8,944 nt of DNA from an uncultured Prevotella sp. (lineage in GTDB: Bacteria > Bacteroidota > Bacteroidia > Bacteroidales > Bacteroidaceae): NCBI GenBank assembly GCA_900548195.1, contig URJQ01000116.1, forward strand, positions 1 to 8,944, in the 5' to 3' direction. Positions 7,851 to 8,944 of the stretch are shown here, piece by piece (position 1 is the stretch's first letter; each line of letters opens with the position of its first letter). Position numbers and translations under genes: made by a program. Under the pieces are notes generated by a model, which was given only the letters and a program-made list of their open reading frames with translations, searched no databases and was not told the DNA's origin.

Positions 7851-8162
7851 TTATTTCATAAGTTTTTGAAGTGTGCGGACAAGCTCGTCAACAATTTCTT
7901 CGTCGCCGTTTTTAATTCCTTCCGCAACGCAGCCTTTTATGTGGCTTGCAAGAAGCTCTTTTGTGAACGAATTAAATGCGGCTTGGCATGCAGAAACTTG
8001 AATAAGAATGTCCGTGCAATACGCATCGTTTTGAAGCATTTTTTTTACTCCATTGACCTGACCTTCGATTCTACTGAGCCTGTTTACAAGTTTTCTTAAT
8101 TCTTCTTCTGGGCGTTTTGTTGTTTTGTTTGTGCAGCATGATTTTTTTTCTTCCATTTCCAT
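7851..8162 (-). CDS. csoR: CsoR-family copper-sensing transcriptional repressor
   Basis: A small all-helical repressor that leaves its operator when it binds Cu(I), derepressing copper-efflux genes. The 103-residue protein holds the DUF156 core: RLSRIEGQVNGVKKML (28-43) with basic DNA-contact residues, then AYCTDILIQVSACQ (47-60), SHIKGC (73-78) and a C-terminal helix. Tyr48, Cys49, His74 and Cys78 reproduce the CsoR copper signature (Cys, then His-x3-Cys, with the adjacent second-shell Tyr), which favours copper over nickel (RcnR), formaldehyde (FrmR) or sulfide (CstR) sensing. An extra Cys pair (9-10) precedes the core, as in many Clostridial and Treponema homologues. The start at 8162 is chosen because GGAG lies six bases upstream. 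The frame stays open to 8219, but that extension would translate the promoter. It is first gene of an operon with the truncated HMA protein. Confidence 0.9.
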   Translation of the reverse strand: MEMEEKKSCCTNKTTKRPEEELRKLVNRLSRIEGQVNGVKKMLQNDAYCTDILIQVSACQAAFNSFTKELLASHIKGCVAEGIKNGDEEIVDELVRTLQKLMK

Positions 8163-8168
8163 AGTTTT

Positions 8169-8172
8169 CTCC
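8169..8172 (-). promoter_or_regulatory. Shine-Dalgarno that fixes the csoR start
   Basis: GGAG on the minus strand, six bases (AAAACT) before the ATG at 8162. The alternative ATG at 8174 overlaps this site and has only an A/T-rich leader, and the ATG at 8156 is too far away. Confidence 0.65.
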
Positions 8173-8187
8173 ATTAATAAATTTTTT

Positions 8188-8219
8188 ATTATACTATACC
8201 ACGCTACTGTATGTGTCAA
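8188..8219 (-). promoter_or_regulatory. Sigma-70 type promoter of csoR with possible CsoR operator
   Basis: On the minus strand a perfect TTGACA (8219-8214) is followed, 17 bases on, by TAGTAT (8196-8191). An exact TATAAT overlaps it at 8193-8188, with a longer 20-base spacer. The spacer carries ATAC-N9-GTAT (8212-8196), a short inverted repeat reminiscent of the outer ATAC/GTAT part of CsoR operators, though the usual G/C-rich inner part is poor. Autoregulation by CsoR at this site would fit the family; the operator call is tentative. Confidence 0.6.
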
Positions 8220-8277
8220 TATCTTAGAAAGTCTTGCGAATTATTTTTTAGCGTGAAAATGAATTTTTTTCGACAAT

Positions 8278-8327
8278 TTAAAATAAAAAATCCCTGCGAA
8301 AGTAAAATAAAATTCATTCCGCAGGGA
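8278..8327 (-). terminator. Intrinsic terminator downstream of serA
   Basis: An uninterrupted 8-bp stem TCCCTGCG (8291-8298) / CGCAGGGA (8320-8327) encloses a 21-base A/T-rich loop. On the minus strand the stem is followed directly by TTTTTTATTTT. It lies about 20 bases after the serA stop and insulates csoR from serA transcription. Confidence 0.85.
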
Positions 8328-8347
8328 CGCATTTTGATGAAAGATTT

Positions 8348-8944
8348 TTAGTTGTAAATTGGTCTTACTTTTGTAACGTCTTTTATAGCTGCAAGATTTT
8401 CCAAAGTTTGCTCTGTAACTTTTCCTGCCACATCAATAATGTTGTATGCAACTTCGCAGCGGTTCTGGTTTACCATTCCTTCGATATTGAGATTTGCCTC
8501 TCCAAGAATTGTCGTGAACTGCGCAACAAGTCCAGGCTCATTCTTGTGACTTATGCAAAGCCTTGTTCCGTTTGCTGGAATCTTAGAGTCGATTGTTGCG
8601 CGAGGGAAGTTTACAGAATTTGTGATTGATCCTGTTTCGAGGAAGTCGCGGAGTTCTTTTACTGCCATAACTGCGCAGTTGTCTTCTGCTTCTGGAGTTG
8701 AAGCTCCCAAATGCGGAAGGCAGATTACTTTGTCGCAGGCAATAAGTTCTTCAGCCGCAAAGTCTGTAACCATGCATGAAATTTTTCCGGCTCTGATTGC
8801 CGCAAGAACATCTTCATTGTTTACAAGTCCGCCGCGCGCAATGTTTATGAGCTTTACGCCGTTTTCGCGGGCCTTGACGCCCACATGGTCGAGGTGCGTA
8901 TTGAAGAAGTAGAACTTTTTGCCGGAAGCGATGTCTTCAAACTC
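8348..8944 (-). CDS. serA: D-3-phosphoglycerate dehydrogenase, C-terminal half, joined to a foreign 5' piece
   Basis: SerA oxidises 3-phosphoglycerate with NAD+ in the first step of serine synthesis. The recognisable part, about 170 residues from NGVKLINIARGGLVN (near 8863) to the stop at 8348, contains the end of the nucleotide-binding domain, the catalytic histidine in LPHLGASTPEAEDNC, and a C-terminal ACT domain. The ACT domain runs from RLCISHKNEPGLVAQF through NIEGMVNQN to VRPIYN and is the serine-sensing type. This fits the roughly 390-residue ACT-containing class found in Clostridia and Treponema. The N-terminal substrate domain and most of the Rossmann fold are absent. The open frame continues to the window edge, but residues encoded at about 8864-8944 belong to an EEP-family protein. 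A GTG at 8884 is not a credible start. It is followed by a strong terminator, and no promoter is visible. Confidence 0.85.
   Translation of the reverse strand, partial: EFEDIASGKKFYFFNTHLDHVGVKARENGVKLINIARGGLVNNEDVLAAIRAGKISCMVTDFAAEELIACDKVICLPHLGASTPEAEDNCAVMAVKELRDFLETGSITNSVNFPRATIDSKIPANGTRLCISHKNEPGLVAQFTTILGEANLNIEGMVNQNRCEVAYNIIDVAGKVTEQTLENLAAIKDVTKVRPIYN
8864..8944 (-). pseudogene. Fragment of an endonuclease/exonuclease/phosphatase (EEP) family protein
   Basis: Reading in from the right edge, the frame encodes FEDIASGKKFYFFNTHLDH followed by VGVKARE. The strand FFNTHLDHVG carries the conserved Asn-x-His and Asp-His residues of the metal-dependent EEP hydrolase fold, usually followed by AR/ESA-type residues as seen here. 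Only about 27 codons are present. Nothing in SerA looks like this; the expected SerA residues before NGVKLINIARGG would be the helix after the INxxxLxxM segment. The piece is therefore a separate gene joined in frame to serA, most likely artefactually. Substrate cannot be assigned. Confidence 0.7.

Noticed and set aside
8163..8219. Longer csoR starting at TTG 8219 or ATG 8174
   Set aside because: The TTG is itself the -35 hexamer, and the ATG at 8174 overlaps the GGAG that serves the ATG at 8162; the added residues are not conserved in the family as I know it.
8348..8944. A genuine EEP-SerA fusion enzyme
   Set aside because: Both domains are cut inside their folds, leaving neither active site complete, so a functional fusion is implausible.
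7562..8944. A horizontally acquired copper-resistance island in a Bacteroidales host
   Set aside because: No mobility gene, attachment repeat or tRNA is seen at the borders, and the block contains broken genes at both ends, including half of serA; a composite assembly explains this more simply.
1..8944. CRISPR array, phage, toxin-antitoxin or defence system
   Set aside because: No direct-repeat arrays, nuclease operons, small paired genes or phage structural genes were found on either strand; apart from the two joins the content is core metabolism and housekeeping.

Overview
Most of this window (about 1-7561) looks like an ordinary chromosomal stretch of a Bacteroidales bacterium, most likely Prevotella or a close relative. 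The dipeptidyl peptidase IV closely resembles the Porphyromonas enzyme as I remember it. The glutamate dehydrogenase and LptF/LptG permease are of the Bacteroidales type, and an intergenic region carries Bacteroidetes-style -7 (TAnnTTTG) promoter elements. From about 7562 to 8944 the DNA changes character. It becomes visibly more A/T-rich, with T/A homopolymers, a TTGACA-type promoter, strong Shine-Dalgarno sequences and a classical GC-stem/U-tract terminator. Its proteins resemble those of Treponema or Clostridia. That lineage call rests on memory of family sequences, not on a search.

Layout, left to right. gdhA (minus strand, lacking only its last few codons) is followed by a 150-bp gap holding a 79-bp imperfect inverted repeat. 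dpp4 (minus) and a YhcC-type radical SAM gene (plus) then diverge from a 120-bp region with two face-to-face promoters. The radical SAM gene converges on, and overlaps by 41 bp, a DEAD-box RNA helicase (minus). Next comes an LptF/LptG-family permease (minus). After position 7561 come a short CCGG/heavy-metal-associated membrane protein (cut short), a CsoR copper-sensing repressor with its own promoter, a terminator, and the C-terminal half of D-3-phosphoglycerate dehydrogenase (serA). All of these are on the minus strand.

Two places do not read as natural gene ends. At about 7555-7580 the heavy-metal domain stops roughly halfway, two bases before the permease start codon, exactly where composition changes. 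At about 8843-8872 the serA frame runs, without a stop, into the middle of an endonuclease/exonuclease/phosphatase (EEP) family protein. The simplest reading is that the right end is a composite of fragments, probably a metagenome-assembly chimera, and not a genuine gene neighbourhood. Functional links across these two points should not be inferred.

Within intact blocks the genes make sense. gdhA and dpp4 fit an organism that takes up peptides and assimilates ammonia. The helicase, radical SAM and permease genes are housekeeping or envelope functions. csoR plus the metal-binding membrane protein form a small copper-response operon. I found no CRISPR array, tRNA, rRNA, transposase or phage gene, and no convincing previously undescribed system.
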